Under the pieces are notes generated by a model. It saw only the letters and a list, made by a program, of their open reading frames with translations. It was not told where the DNA came from and made no database searches. Below are positions 1 to 8,719 of a stretch of 64,000 bases of DNA, one piece after another. The stretch is from Rosettibacter firmus. GTDB lineage: Bacteria > Bacteroidota > Ignavibacteria > Ignavibacteriales > Melioribacteraceae. Made by a program: the position numbers and the translations under genes. The stretch's first letter is position 1; every line of letters starts with the position of its first letter. The stretch lies in assembly GCF_036860695.1 (NCBI RefSeq), contig NZ_JAYKGJ010000003.1, forward strand, positions 186,001-250,000. The letters are read 5' to 3'.

Positions 1-753
1 AACATTCGTTATGGAAGTGCAGATGATGGTGAAAATAGCTGGCAATACAGAAAAAATATTTTATTTGATGTTATACGTGATTACAATGCAGATATAATTG
101 GAATGCAAGAAGTATTAAAATTCCAACTGGATGAATTATTAATTGAATTACAAAATTACAATTATGTAGGTGTAGGAAGAGATGATGGAAAAACTTCAGG
201 TGAATATTCACCAATATTATTTTCGAAAGAAAGATTTATAGTAGACACAACAGAAACATTTTGGTTTTCTAACACTCCTAAAATTCCTGGTTCAAAAAGC
301 TGGGGAAATAATATAACCAGAATCTGTACCTGGGCAAAATTATTTGATAAATTTTCTCGCAGAAATATTTATGTGTTTAATCTCCATCTTGATCATCAAT
401 CAAAAGAATCAAGAATCAAAAGTGCAAATGCAGTAATTGAAAAAATTAAAGAGTTGAAAATTACTCAACCAGTTATTCTTACAGGTGATTTCAACTGCGG
501 AGAAGACGAAGAAACAATTAGAACAATTTTAAATTCTGGATTTATTGATTCTTATAGATATTTGCATACCAAAACAGCTAACGAAGGAACATTTAATGGT
601 TTTAAAGGAGATGACACAGGTGAGAAAATTGATTTCATTTTTGTAACAAATAATTTCGAGATTCTCAATTCAAAAATTATTAAAACAAACATCAATGGAA
701 GATATCCATCTGATCATTTCCCAGTAACAGCAATAATAAAATATTCAGAATAA
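1..753 (+). CDS. Endonuclease/exonuclease/phosphatase (EEP) family protein, 5'-truncated
   Basis: The reading frame is open from the first base, so the N terminus lies outside the window; 250 residues are visible. EEP (DNase I-like) signatures are present in order: an IGMQEV segment with the metal-binding Glu near visible residue 36, an HLDH segment near 131, TGDFNC near 161-166 (active-site Asp/Asn) and a C-terminal SDHFPV near 237-242. The family hydrolyses phosphodiester or phosphomonoester bonds with Mg2+; the substrate (nucleic acid, phospholipid or sugar phosphate) cannot be told from the sequence. The visible start resembles the NIRYG opening of secreted EEP proteins of Bacteroidota, so a signal peptide upstream is plausible. 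A bidirectional terminator follows. Confidence 0.85.
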   Translation, partial: NIRYGSADDGENSWQYRKNILFDVIRDYNADIIGMQEVLKFQLDELLIELQNYNYVGVGRDDGKTSGEYSPILFSKERFIVDTTETFWFSNTPKIPGSKSWGNNITRICTWAKLFDKFSRRNIYVFNLHLDHQSKESRIKSANAVIEKIKELKITQPVILTGDFNCGEDEETIRTILNSGFIDSYRYLHTKTANEGTFNGFKGDDTGEKIDFIFVTNNFEILNSKIIKTNINGRYPSDHFPVTAIIKYSE

Positions 754-875
754 TAGATCACTAAAGCTAAATGCAGTAATTAAAAATTCAGTTTTATCTC
801 AAATGTTTTTTAGTTCTTAAAAAGATAAAAAATCAGGTTTAAATTAAGATAGGTAATAAAATTAGAATTAAATAA

Positions 876-893
876 GGCTCGATTACTCGAGCC
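876..893. terminator. Bidirectional intrinsic terminator
   Basis: A perfect 7-bp stem GGCTCGA / TCGAGCC with a TTAC loop is followed by TTTT on the plus strand; the minus strand runs into TTATTT. It sits between the convergent EEP gene and the ferredoxin and could stop both transcripts. Confidence 0.8.
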
Positions 894-907
894 TTTTATA
901 TTAAAGT

Positions 908-1240
908 TTATCTTCCAATACTATCGAGATATTCCTTCTTTTTTAATAAAGTTTCTTTATCTTCAACATGATTTGGATCAGGAACACAACAATCGACTGG
1001 ACAAACAGCAGCACATTGTGGTTCATCATGGAAGCCTACGCATTCAGTACATTTATCGGGAACAATATAAAAACGATCTGCAGAAAAAAATCCTGTTGCA
1101 CCAGATGGAGCTGGATCATTTTCTCCATAAGTTTTATCACCCAGTTTCCATTCAGCACCACCTTCATAAATTGCAGTATTTGGGCATTCTGGTTCGCAAG
1201 CACCACAATTGATGCATTCATCGGTTATCATTATAGCCAT
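908..1240 (-). CDS. Ferredoxin, 2[4Fe-4S], Chlorobium/Allochromatium-like
   Basis: A 110-residue soluble electron carrier. The first cluster motif is C9-x2-C12-x2-C15-x3-C19-P. The second site is C64-x2-C67-x8-C76-x3-C80-P, with extra cysteines at 84 and 85. The eight-residue insertion in the second motif and the long inter-cluster linker are typical of the low-potential ferredoxins of green sulfur and purple bacteria. A strong ribosome site (AAGGAGA, about 8 nt upstream) fixes the start. It is probably monocistronic: a hairpin-containing 203-bp gap separates it from the upstream TPM gene and a terminator follows. It is a plausible donor or acceptor for the Rnf complex encoded at 47-54 kb (inference). 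Confidence 0.93.
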   Translation of the reverse strand: MAIMITDECINCGACEPECPNTAIYEGGAEWKLGDKTYGENDPAPSGATGFFSADRFYIVPDKCTECVGFHDEPQCAAVCPVDCCVPDPNHVEDKETLLKKKEYLDSIGR

Positions 1241-1313
1241 AATTTGTTCTCCTTGATTTATGAAAAATTTATTAGTTAACTACCTATAATTCCAAGGGAA
1301 TGTAAAGAACTAA

Positions 1314-1360
1314 AGGCAGGAAGTCTTCGTTTAATGTAATATAACGAAGTAAGCCTGTCT
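1314..1360. repeat. Imperfect hairpin between TPM gene and ferredoxin
   Basis: Two 7-bp arms pair on each side (AGGCAGG with CCTGTCT, allowing one G/T wobble, and CTTCGTT with AACGAAG), separated by a 4x4 internal loop and closed by an 11-nt AT loop. No T tract follows on either strand, so it is not a classical terminator. It lies in the 203-bp gap downstream of the TPM stop and upstream of the ferredoxin start. Confidence 0.5.
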
Positions 1361-1443
1361 ACCATTAAAAATCATTAAACAAAATAAATCCATCGAAATT
1401 ATAATAAAAGCCTCTTATAACTTCAAGAATAATTATGAAAAAA

Positions 1444-2169
1444 TTACCAGCTACCACTTGCACCTCCGCCGCCAAAAGACCCACCCCCACCACTAAAACC
1501 ACCAAAACCGCCACCACTGAATCCACCACCACCCCAGCCTCTACTTCTACCTCCACCCATTGATCCAATAATTAACCATGGTAATATACCACCGCTTCTT
1601 CTTCCACCACGAGATAGCAACAAAAATAATAATATCATTATTATATAAATAAATGGAAATTTAATATCGTCTTCTTCTTTATCTTTTTTGTCTCCTTTAT
1701 ATTCACCTTTAGTGGCAGAAATTATTGCATCTATACCTGCTTCTATTCCATGGAAATAATCACCTCTTTTAAAATATGGACGCACTTCATTTCTGAGAAT
1801 TGAACTAGCAAGAGCATCGGGAAGTGCACCTTCGAGACCATATCCTACTTCTATTCTCATCTTTCTATCATCTTTTACAACCAAAAAAAGAACTCCATTA
1901 TTATTTTTTGCAGTACCAATTTTATTCCGAGAAGCAACTTCATAAGCATACATTTCTATTGGATATCCATTTAGAGTTGAAATCATTAAAAAAACAATTT
2001 GATTTGATGTAGAATCGTCAAAGCTTTTTAACTTATTATTCAATAAAGAGATTTCGGATGTTTTCAAAGTAGCTGTATAATCATTAGCATAATTTTTAAG
2101 GATCGGGAATTCAACCTGAGCATTTAATGATAAAGTATAAAATAAAAAAATCAATACAAAATTTTTCAT
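1444..2169 (-). CDS. TPM-domain (YgcG-type) membrane protein with Gly-rich tail
   Basis: A 241-residue secreted, membrane-anchored protein. It has an N-terminal signal peptide (cleaved near LNAQ, residue 18), a TPM domain over about residues 25-155 with the family segment GVLFLVVKDDRKMRIEVGYG, one transmembrane helix near 170-188, and a C-terminal tail made almost entirely of Gly, Ser and aromatic residues ending in GSW. TPM proteins are usually encoded beside lemA, as here (10-bp gap), and act at the membrane in an unclear role linked to envelope or photosystem maintenance. The low-complexity tail produces spurious overlapping reading frames. It is the last gene of the minus-strand run that begins near 6.9 kb. 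Confidence 0.9.
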   Translation of the reverse strand: MKNFVLIFLFYTLSLNAQVEFPILKNYANDYTATLKTSEISLLNNKLKSFDDSTSNQIVFLMISTLNGYPIEMYAYEVASRNKIGTAKNNNGVLFLVVKDDRKMRIEVGYGLEGALPDALASSILRNEVRPYFKRGDYFHGIEAGIDAIISATKGEYKGDKKDKEEDDIKFPFIYIIMILLFLLLSRGGRRSGGILPWLIIGSMGGGRSRGWGGGGFSGGGFGGFSGGGGSFGGGGASGSW

Positions 2170-2179
2170 GATTAACTCA

Positions 2180-2785
2180 TTAGAACTGAACTTTTGGAGC
2201 TTGAGAAGCTTCTGCAGTAGCTCTGAAATATTGTTTTTCTTTAAAGCCAGTCATATTTGCAATTATTGCCGCAGGGAATCTTTTAATCTGAGTATTATAA
2301 TCCTGAACAACCTGATTAAATTTCATTCGTTCAACAGAAATTCTATTTTCTGTTCCTTCAAGTTGAGCTTGAAGCTGTAAGAAATTTTCATTTGCTTTAA
2401 GCTGTGGATAATTTTCTGCTACCACAAGTAAACGAGAAATGGCATTGCTTAATCCATCCTGTGCCTGTTGAAATTTCTGAAATGCATTTGGATCACTTAG
2501 TTGATCTGCAGTAATTCGTACTTGTCCTACTTTAGCACGAGCTTCAGTTACAGCTATATAGGTCTCTTTTTCAAAGTTAGCAACACCCTTTACAGTTTCT
2601 ACAAGATTAGGAATTAAATCATATCTTCTTTGATATTGATTTTCTACCTGACTCCAGGCTTGATTTACACTTTCGTTCAAAGATACCAATCTATTATAAA
2701 CTCCAACTCCCCAGCTAATTGTTAATAAAATTATAATTACAAAAAATGCTACTATACCAAGTGTAATAATTAAACCCTTTTTCAT
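2180..2785 (-). CDS. lemA: LemA family protein
   Basis: A 201-residue protein with one N-terminal transmembrane helix (about residues 5-27) followed by the all-helical LemA domain. The family hallmark YNRLVSLNESVNQAWSQVEN and the RRYDLIPNLVETVKG segment are both present. LemA is an inner-membrane protein with most of the chain outside the cytoplasm; its biochemical role is unknown, but it co-occurs with TPM proteins as here. The GGAGGTAAA ribosome site directly upstream supports the start. It lies 26 bp downstream of the UPF0210 gene and probably shares its transcript. Confidence 0.95.
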   Translation of the reverse strand: MKKGLIITLGIVAFFVIIILLTISWGVGVYNRLVSLNESVNQAWSQVENQYQRRYDLIPNLVETVKGVANFEKETYIAVTEARAKVGQVRITADQLSDPNAFQKFQQAQDGLSNAISRLLVVAENYPQLKANENFLQLQAQLEGTENRISVERMKFNQVVQDYNTQIKRFPAAIIANMTGFKEKQYFRATAEASQAPKVQF

Positions 2786-2811
2786 TTTACCTCCATATAT
2801 TAATGGAAAGA

Positions 2812-4173
2812 TCAGTTTGTAAGACTTCTCATTGGTGCTGGAATTCTTCCACCACGATGTATAAAACCTGAGCTATTTAATAATCTAACATTCATAACAG
2901 GAGCTTTACCAAGTAAACCACCATAATTAACAAAATCACCAACTTTTTTACCGTAAGCAGGAATAATTCGTACTGCAGTTGTTTTATCATTAATAACACC
3001 AATTGCTGCTTCGTCTGCAATAATACCTGCGATAGTAGAAGCAGGAGTATCTCCAGGAATTGCAATCATATCAAGACCAACAGAACAGACTGCAGTCATT
3101 GCTTCTAATTTTTCAATAGATAAATTTCCAGCCATTACAGCACGTATCATTCCTATATCTTCACTTACAGGAATAAAAGCACCACTTAAACCACCAACTG
3201 AAGAACTAGCCATCAATCCTGCTTTTTTAACTGAATCATTCAACATTGCAAGTGCAGCAGTAGTTCCTGGAGCACCTACATCTTCTAATCCCATTGCTTT
3301 CAATATATCAGCAATACTATCTCCTTCAGATGGTGTGGGTGCAAGTGAAATATCAACAATTCCAAAAGGAACACCATTTTTTTCCGCTACTTTTCTTCCA
3401 ATTAATTCGCCTGCACGAGTAATTTTAAAAACTGTTTTTTTAATTATTTCAGAAAGTTGTTGCAAATCTACTTTTCCTGCTTCTCGAATTGCATCGAGTA
3501 CAACACCTGGTCCACTTATCCCAACATTCAATGTAACTTCAGGTTCAGAAACTCCATGAAAAGCTCCTGCAACAAATGGATTATCTTCTACTGCATTTGC
3601 AAAGACTACAAGTTTTGCACAACCAATTGAATCATCTTCCTTAGTCAACTCTGCTGTTTGTTTTATAACTTCTGCCATCATGATGATTGCATCCATATTA
3701 ATACCTGCTTTTGTAGATGCAACATTTACACTTGAACAAACTCTTCTGGTTTGTGAAAGTGCATATGGAATAGATTTAATAAGTTCTCTTTCACCATTTG
3801 TCATCCCTTTCTGAACCAATGCTGAATATCCTGCTATATAATCTATACCTATTTCTTCAGCAACTGAATCGAGAACTTTCGCAATTTCAATAAATTCTTC
3901 TGTTGTGCATGAATCGAATGGAATTGAGATGGGAGTAACAGAAATTCTTTTATTTGCAATGGAAATTCCAAATTGTGATTCTATCTCTTTTGCATTTTTT
4001 ACATGATTTTTACCGTAACGAAAAATTTTATCATAAATTTTTTGTTTCGTAATCTCAATATTGCGATCATAACAATCTCTTAAACTTATTCCCATTGTAA
4101 CAGTACGAATATCAAAATGCTCAATTTCGGTCATTCGTATAGTTTCTAATATTTCTTCAAAATCATATTGCAT
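2812..4173 (-). CDS. UPF0210 / DUF711 (PFL-like) family protein
   Basis: A 453-residue cytosolic protein matching UPF0210 over its full length: an N-terminal [20 protein letters not shown] opening, the conserved GISLRDC segment, and a C-terminal [17 protein letters not shown]-like end. The family has a pyruvate-formate-lyase-like barrel but lacks a proven reaction. In many bacteria the gene is paired with a small ACT-domain protein (UPF0237); the same pair occurs here, though separated by 126 bp instead of a few bases. The function is unknown; amino-acid-responsive regulation through the ACT partner is an inference. Confidence 0.93.
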   Translation of the reverse strand: MQYDFEEILETIRMTEIEHFDIRTVTMGISLRDCYDRNIEITKQKIYDKIFRYGKNHVKNAKEIESQFGISIANKRISVTPISIPFDSCTTEEFIEIAKVLDSVAEEIGIDYIAGYSALVQKGMTNGERELIKSIPYALSQTRRVCSSVNVASTKAGINMDAIIMMAEVIKQTAELTKEDDSIGCAKLVVFANAVEDNPFVAGAFHGVSEPEVTLNVGISGPGVVLDAIREAGKVDLQQLSEIIKKTVFKITRAGELIGRKVAEKNGVPFGIVDISLAPTPSEGDSIADILKAMGLEDVGAPGTTAALAMLNDSVKKAGLMASSSVGGLSGAFIPVSEDIGMIRAVMAGNLSIEKLEAMTAVCSVGLDMIAIPGDTPASTIAGIIADEAAIGVINDKTTAVRIIPAYGKKVGDFVNYGGLLGKAPVMNVRLLNSSGFIHRGGRIPAPMRSLTN

Positions 4174-4299
4174 TTTATTTAGCTCGCTTCCCGTTTAATT
4201 ATTAAATTACTTTTTATTCAATAATTTTAATGGAATAATCTTTTCTGGAAAAATACAACTTCTGGATGATAAGTCCGCACAGAATTTTTAAGAATATAT

Positions 4300-4728
4300 T
4301 TATATTCTGTGCATATATCTAAAGACATCTTCATGCTGGAGATATATTTTTATTTTTAATTGGTCAGCAACTTTTGCCATTTCGTTTTGAATTTCTTTTA
4401 AATCCTTATTTGATGTTGAAATATCAATTATCATTATCATCGTAAAAAAATCACCCATGATTCTTTGACTTAAGTCCTGAATATCACAATTAGACTCTGC
4501 TAAGGCTTTTGTAACAGCTGCTACAATACCTGGCTTATTCAAACCAAAAGATGTTAAAATTACTCTTCCCGAAGAAACTTCACCGCTTTTTAATTTCAAA
4601 TCATAATCTGACATTAATTCAATTTTCTTTTGAACAGCTTCTTTTATTTCAGAAGGTGTAGCATCTTTACCAAGTTCATTAATTGTTTCAAGGGTAATTT
4701 TTCTTATTTCTTCTTCCGTTAATTTCAT
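4300..4728 (-). CDS. ACT domain protein (UPF0237) with N-terminal extension
   Basis: A 142-residue protein. The C-terminal part, about residues 52-142, is a UPF0237-type ACT domain (VILTSFGLNKPGIVAAVTKAL, then a DIQDLSQRIMGDFFTMIMII stretch). Residues 1-50 are a helical, charged extension (EEEIRKITLETINELG...) not found in the minimal ~90-residue family members. ACT domains bind small ligands, usually amino acids, and regulate a partner; the UPF0210 protein encoded downstream is the usual partner. The start codon overlaps the stop of the preceding TPR gene by 4 bp (ATGA), implying translational coupling. Confidence 0.9.
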   Translation of the reverse strand: MKLTEEEIRKITLETINELGKDATPSEIKEAVQKKIELMSDYDLKLKSGEVSSGRVILTSFGLNKPGIVAAVTKALAESNCDIQDLSQRIMGDFFTMIMIIDISTSNKDLKEIQNEMAKVADQLKIKIYLQHEDVFRYMHRI

Positions 4729-5552
4729 GGTTTATCGCCTTTATATTCATACTGAAGATAATTTAGAACTTTATTAGAAATTGAAACATTTTTTTCAATG
4801 GCAAACTTTTCTGCATTTTGAATATTACCCCTATAAAATCTTAACCATAATAAACCACCGATTACAATTCCATCGAAAATTCTATCTTGTGAAAATGCTT
4901 TTGCAGTTAATAAGCCAAATAATATATTATAACCAAAGGACATAATGCCAGATAAATAATTTCCTGTATAAATTTGTCCTGCACCAGGTACAATATAAGA
5001 AAATACCTTTGCAAAAGTAACCGAATATTTTTCTTTTATTACTTTATCTGAAATTTTTGCTAATTCATGACCAGGTTGAAACTTTTCAAAATAATATTTT
5101 GCTCTTTCCCAATCATCACGAAAAATATATGCCCACCCACGCCAGTAGTTAAGAGAATCAAGTTTTTCATAATATTCATTCGAGTTTTCCATTTCATATA
5201 AAATTTGTAGTGCCCTTTCAGTGGTTCGGCGTAATAAGTTCGATTTAATTATTTCTATTTTGGCTTGGTACTTATCATCAGGATTTTTCGCAATTATATC
5301 AGCCATCGAAAAATATTTTATTGCATCATCAAATTTTCCACCTGCTTTATAGCACTTACCTATATTAAAATTACAAATAAATGCATAGGTTTTTGTGGTA
5401 TCAAAAAACATAAGTCTTTTGTATTCAGTAATTGCATCAAAATATTGTTCAGCTTTAAATAATGAATCTGCAAATTTCTTTTGTATTGATAAATCCTGTG
5501 CAAATATTGTTAGAATATTCAAACTCACATATAGTAAAAAAATTCTTTTCAT
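4725..5552 (-). CDS. TPR-containing membrane protein, hypothetical
   Basis: A 275-residue protein with a signal peptide (cleaved near FAQD, residue 19). TPR-like helical repeats occupy roughly residues 20-150 (e.g. FNIGKCYKAGGKFDDAIKYF). The C-terminal part, about 165-255, is hydrophobic and begins with the IVPGAGQIYTGNYLSG motif seen in small two-helix membrane domains (TM2/DUF5683-like). It is a paralogue in architecture of the next gene upstream, 3 bp away, and overlaps the ACT gene downstream by 4 bp. No enzymatic motif is visible. It may act as an envelope scaffold together with the YidD-like protein encoded two genes upstream; this is inferred from position only. Confidence 0.75.
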   Translation of the reverse strand: MKRIFLLYVSLNILTIFAQDLSIQKKFADSLFKAEQYFDAITEYKRLMFFDTTKTYAFICNFNIGKCYKAGGKFDDAIKYFSMADIIAKNPDDKYQAKIEIIKSNLLRRTTERALQILYEMENSNEYYEKLDSLNYWRGWAYIFRDDWERAKYYFEKFQPGHELAKISDKVIKEKYSVTFAKVFSYIVPGAGQIYTGNYLSGIMSFGYNILFGLLTAKAFSQDRIFDGIVIGGLLWLRFYRGNIQNAEKFAIEKNVSISNKVLNYLQYEYKGDKP

Positions 5553-5555
5553 TGA

Positions 5556-6449
5556 TTATCTCTCAATAAAATCAAAATGAGGCAAGAAGTAATTTCTTTG
5601 CTTAAAATAATTATTCATTTCATTAATAAAACTACTTTTGACTTTTGCATTATAAACTTTAGCTGCAGCAACCGAGCCATAAATATTTCCAGCATAAGTT
5701 AAAGCTGATAATCCTGCAAATAACCAGCCCCTAAATTGATGGTCATTATTAAAATTATTAACAGATAATATAGTCAGTAATCCTGTTGCTATGAACGCAG
5801 TTACTCCATCTCCAGTTTCCCCCAAGTAAATTTTACCCAGTCCAGGTAGAAATGCAGATAATATTCCTGCTGTTGTTTTACTTTTATATGGAGGATATTT
5901 TTTTAATAAATAGAATTTTTTAATAAATGTATAATTAGAATCATCAAAAGCAGAGAAAAACTTTGATGAATCTGGAAGAGGTGACTTATCAAACAAATAA
6001 GAAATAAATTTCAATCTATTAATGTATTTTGAAAATTTTTCGCTTTGATATATTTCTTTTTCAGCTATTTCTCTAAAATGAGCTAAATTATTGTTAGAGA
6101 GATTCAGGAGAAAATTTGCTCTATAAAAATTGAGTTTTGCTTCTTCTTCAAGTGTCGAATTGAAAAATAGGCTCTTAAAATTTTCTCCGCTTTCTTCAAA
6201 TCTTTCAATTCTTAAAAGACATTCTGCATACTTAAACCGCACTGTATCATTATCATAAACTTTTAAATATTCTTTATATTCTTCCAGTGCTCTCAAATAA
6301 TCTTTTTCGATAAAAAGTTGATTGGCAAATTTTAAACGATTCTCAGGTGAATTGAAAAAATTATTTAATCTCTGTCCATTGTTTATATCAAAACAAATGA
6401 GAAAGAAAAAAATTATATAGCTTATTTTTTTAAGAAAAAACAATAACAT
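5556..6449 (-). CDS. TPR-containing membrane protein, hypothetical
   Basis: A 297-residue protein with an N-terminal hydrophobic segment (residues 2-23, ending near NNGQ). TPR-like repeats lie around residues 35-170 (LRALEEYKEYLKVYDNDTV, KYAECLLRIERFEESG). The C-terminal hydrophobic region, about 195-265, contains AFLPGLGKIYLGETGDG, the same PGxGxIYxG signature as the downstream gene. The two proteins therefore look like an ancient duplication or a matched pair. It sits 48 bp after the YidD-like gene and 3 bp before its partner, consistent with one transcript. No function is assigned. Confidence 0.75.
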   Translation of the reverse strand: MLLFFLKKISYIIFFFLICFDINNGQRLNNFFNSPENRLKFANQLFIEKDYLRALEEYKEYLKVYDNDTVRFKYAECLLRIERFEESGENFKSLFFNSTLEEEAKLNFYRANFLLNLSNNNLAHFREIAEKEIYQSEKFSKYINRLKFISYLFDKSPLPDSSKFFSAFDDSNYTFIKKFYLLKKYPPYKSKTTAGILSAFLPGLGKIYLGETGDGVTAFIATGLLTILSVNNFNNDHQFRGWLFAGLSALTYAGNIYGSVAAAKVYNAKVKSSFINEMNNYFKQRNYFLPHFDFIER

Positions 6450-6497
6450 TTTAATTTATCAATGTGGGATTGGATGTGTAATTATTGATTAATTTAA

Positions 6498-6878
6498 CTA
6501 AAAATAGTTTGTAACTGGATCATATAATTTCCCATTCATTAGTTTTGGATAACCATTAATTCTCTTAAATAAATTTAATTCTCTTGTGAATCTATCTACA
6601 AAAATCAGTGTCCCTTGCAAAATATCAGTCTTTCTAACAGCTTCAATAAAAAATTCTGAACATGAAGGATTAAATGGACAATTATCTCCATCCAGATCAG
6701 ATATAAAAAAATTATAAATAGCTTTTGAAAAAGTTAACGCATCCTTCTCATTTTTTTGTGATGAATTGCTTTCATTATGGATTTTATAAGAAACAACTAC
6801 CTTATCCCACTTAATCCAGTCAGATTGTGCTTTGCATAGTGTAATGGTAAATAAAAAAACACATAAAAAATATTTCAT
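6498..6878 (-). CDS. YidD-like protein with signal peptide
   Basis: The protein has 126 residues from the ATG at 6878. A longer frame opens at 6920, but the internal Met begins a clear signal peptide (MKYFLCVFLFTITLCKAQ), so I prefer it. The C-terminal 75 residues match the YidD core: the CPFNPSCSEFFIEAV segment corresponds to the canonical C-R-x-x-P-S-C-S motif, followed by GTLIFVDRF and a terminal YDPV. Classical YidD is about 80 residues, cytoplasmic-face, and encoded between rnpA and yidC, where it assists membrane insertion. This version carries a signal peptide and stands with two TPR/membrane proteins instead. A role in outer-envelope assembly is speculation. Confidence 0.7.
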   Translation of the reverse strand: MKYFLCVFLFTITLCKAQSDWIKWDKVVVSYKIHNESNSSQKNEKDALTFSKAIYNFFISDLDGDNCPFNPSCSEFFIEAVRKTDILQGTLIFVDRFTRELNLFKRINGYPKLMNGKLYDPVTNYF

Positions 6879-7009
6879 ATATTTTTCTGTTATTTGAAAA
6901 TTGATATAACAAAATAACAAAAAGAAACATATGGTTAAATAATTAATAAATTCATCTACTTACTTTAGTAATCAAATTTTTATGCACACTTTTTTACCTT
7001 CCCATTTTT

Positions 7010-7017
7010 TATATTTG
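7010..7017 (+). promoter_or_regulatory. Candidate Bacteroidota -7 element (TATATTTG) for rlmN
   Basis: TATATTTG matches the TAnnTTTG -7 consensus of Bacteroidota sigma-A promoters and ends only 5 nt before the rlmN ATG. If used, the transcript would be almost leaderless. The -33 TTTG element is not clear, only a T-rich stretch. Confidence 0.3.
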
Positions 7018-7022
7018 AAACT

Positions 7023-8090
7023 ATGATAAAAAAGAATAATAAAATACAGTTAAAAGATTTATCCTTATTAGAACTGAGAGATTTTTTTATCTCGATAGGA
7101 GAACCAAAATACCGAGCCGAACAGCTTTTTAACTGGTTATATAATCACATAGTTTTTGATGGAAATGAGATTAAAAATTTTCCAAAAGCCCTAAGAGAGA
7201 AAATTAATGAAGAGTGTGAATTAAAAACACTTGAACTTGTAAATCGACAAACATCTTCGATAACGAACACACAGAAATTTCTTTTTTCAACTAAAGACAA
7301 TAAAAAAATCGAATCGGTTTTAATACCAGATAAAGATAGAAATACATTATGCATATCAACTCAGGTTGGTTGTCCTCTTGATTGCAAGTTTTGTGCTACT
7401 GGCGTAATGGGATTTAAACGAAATCTTACATCAGGTGAAATTGTAGATCAATATTTATTAACTGCAAAAGAAATCGGGAAAGAAAAAATTACAAATATTG
7501 TTTTCATGGGAATGGGCGAACCACTTTTAAATTTTGAAAATACAATAAGAGCTGTAGAGATCTTTACACATGAATTAACTAAAGGTTTAAGCCGAAAGAA
7601 AATTACTGTTTCAACCGCAGGTATTCCACACAAAATTATTGAACTTGCAGATAGAAATCTTAGAATAAAACTTGCCTTTTCACTTCATTCAGCATTCGAG
7701 GATATCAGAAGTAAAATTATGCCGATTAACAAAAAATATTCTCTTAAAGAAAATCTTGATGCCCTTAAATACTATGCTAAAAAAACTAAAACAAGAATTA
7801 CATTTGAATATGTTATGTTAAAAGATATAAACGATAGACCAGATGACATCAAAGCATTAAAAAAATTGTGTTCTCAACTTCCATCCAAAATAAATGTAAT
7901 TCCCTTCAATAGTATTAAACATATAAATCCCACAGGAATTTCTGCAGAACTTGATTCTACTCCTTACAATAAAATCAAGGATTTTGTAGAACATTTGAGA
8001 AAAGAAAACTTAACTGTTTTTATTAGAGATACTCAGGGCGACGACATCGCAGCTGCATGCGGGCAATTAGCAATTAAACATAATTCATAA
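7023..8090 (+). CDS. rlmN: 23S rRNA (adenine-2503-C2)-methyltransferase, dual-specificity
   Basis: A 355-residue radical SAM enzyme that methylates C2 of A2503 in 23S rRNA and usually A37 of some tRNAs. The radical SAM cysteines are C117, C121 and C124 in CPLDCKFC, followed by ATGVMGFKRNLT. The acceptor cysteine is C346 in AACGQL, close to the position of Cys355 in the E. coli enzyme. The GMGEPLLN segment (SAM-binding GGE-like) and the PINKKY loop are conserved. Length is normal for the family. It stands alone on the plus strand, divergent from the YidD-like operon. Confidence 0.97.
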   Translation: MIKKNNKIQLKDLSLLELRDFFISIGEPKYRAEQLFNWLYNHIVFDGNEIKNFPKALREKINEECELKTLELVNRQTSSITNTQKFLFSTKDNKKIESVLIPDKDRNTLCISTQVGCPLDCKFCATGVMGFKRNLTSGEIVDQYLLTAKEIGKEKITNIVFMGMGEPLLNFENTIRAVEIFTHELTKGLSRKKITVSTAGIPHKIIELADRNLRIKLAFSLHSAFEDIRSKIMPINKKYSLKENLDALKYYAKKTKTRITFEYVMLKDINDRPDDIKALKKLCSQLPSKINVIPFNSIKHINPTGISAELDSTPYNKIKDFVEHLRKENLTVFIRDTQGDDIAAACGQLAIKHNS

Positions 8091-8165
8091 TTAAATTCAA
8101 TAAAAATTGGATTGATATTCATAAAGTTATTGAGTAATATAAAGCTGTAATAAAAAACAATTAAA

Positions 8166-8702
8166 ATGCTGAACCACAGCATAATATGTTTAGTATTTCT
8201 TTTTATTCAATTATCAAATCTTTTTAGCCAATCAGATTTACAACCTGCAAAAGCAAGCACTGTTTTAATAATGCCATTTATACAAAATGAAAAATATCCT
8301 TATGCTTCTGACGAAATTCGATTTTCTCTTATAACTGGTTTTTTACAAAAAGGTTATCATGTTATTGAAGATGATTCAACCTGGAGTAAATTACTAAAAT
8401 TAAATTATAACCTGGCTAATATATCAACAGAAATAGCAGATACGATTTCAAATTATGTAAATTCAGATTTAATTGTATTTGGTAATGCAGAAAATATAAT
8501 TAATCTACGTGAATCCAGTCCTTCAAACAGACAATTAATTTATAAACCAGTATTAATTAAAGTATTTGATACACGGAGTAAGTCCATTATTTATTATGAA
8601 AGATTAAACTTAGTAGAATACTGGGGATTGTTCAAAAATATTACTCAATTAAGTGAACTTGGTTTAAGAATAGCTACGACATTAAGAAATAGAGGTTATT
8701 AA
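8166..8702 (+). CDS. Secreted hypothetical protein, TolB-N/CsgG-like
   Basis: A 178-residue protein with a signal peptide (residues 1-21, cleaved near LFSQ). The mature part has alternating strands and helices: TVLIMPF near residue 33, FLQKGYHVIEDDSTW near 60, SDLIVFGNAENI near 98, and a final helix. This layout resembles the nucleotide-independent domain seen in CsgG, LpoB or TolB N-terminal proteins, but identity is too low for assignment. It lies 75 bp after rlmN and 17 bp before a small lipoprotein-like gene. Confidence 0.65.
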   Translation: MLNHSIICLVFLFIQLSNLFSQSDLQPAKASTVLIMPFIQNEKYPYASDEIRFSLITGFLQKGYHVIEDDSTWSKLLKLNYNLANISTEIADTISNYVNSDLIVFGNAENIINLRESSPSNRQLIYKPVLIKVFDTRSKSIIYYERLNLVEYWGLFKNITQLSELGLRIATTLRNRGY

Positions 8703-8719
8703 GTAAAATAGATATAAAC

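Noticed and set aside
1365-1568. Overlapping minus-strand frame inside the TPM gene end
   Set aside because: It is a shadow of the glycine-rich repeat codons in another frame; the valine-rich translation has no homology-like features.
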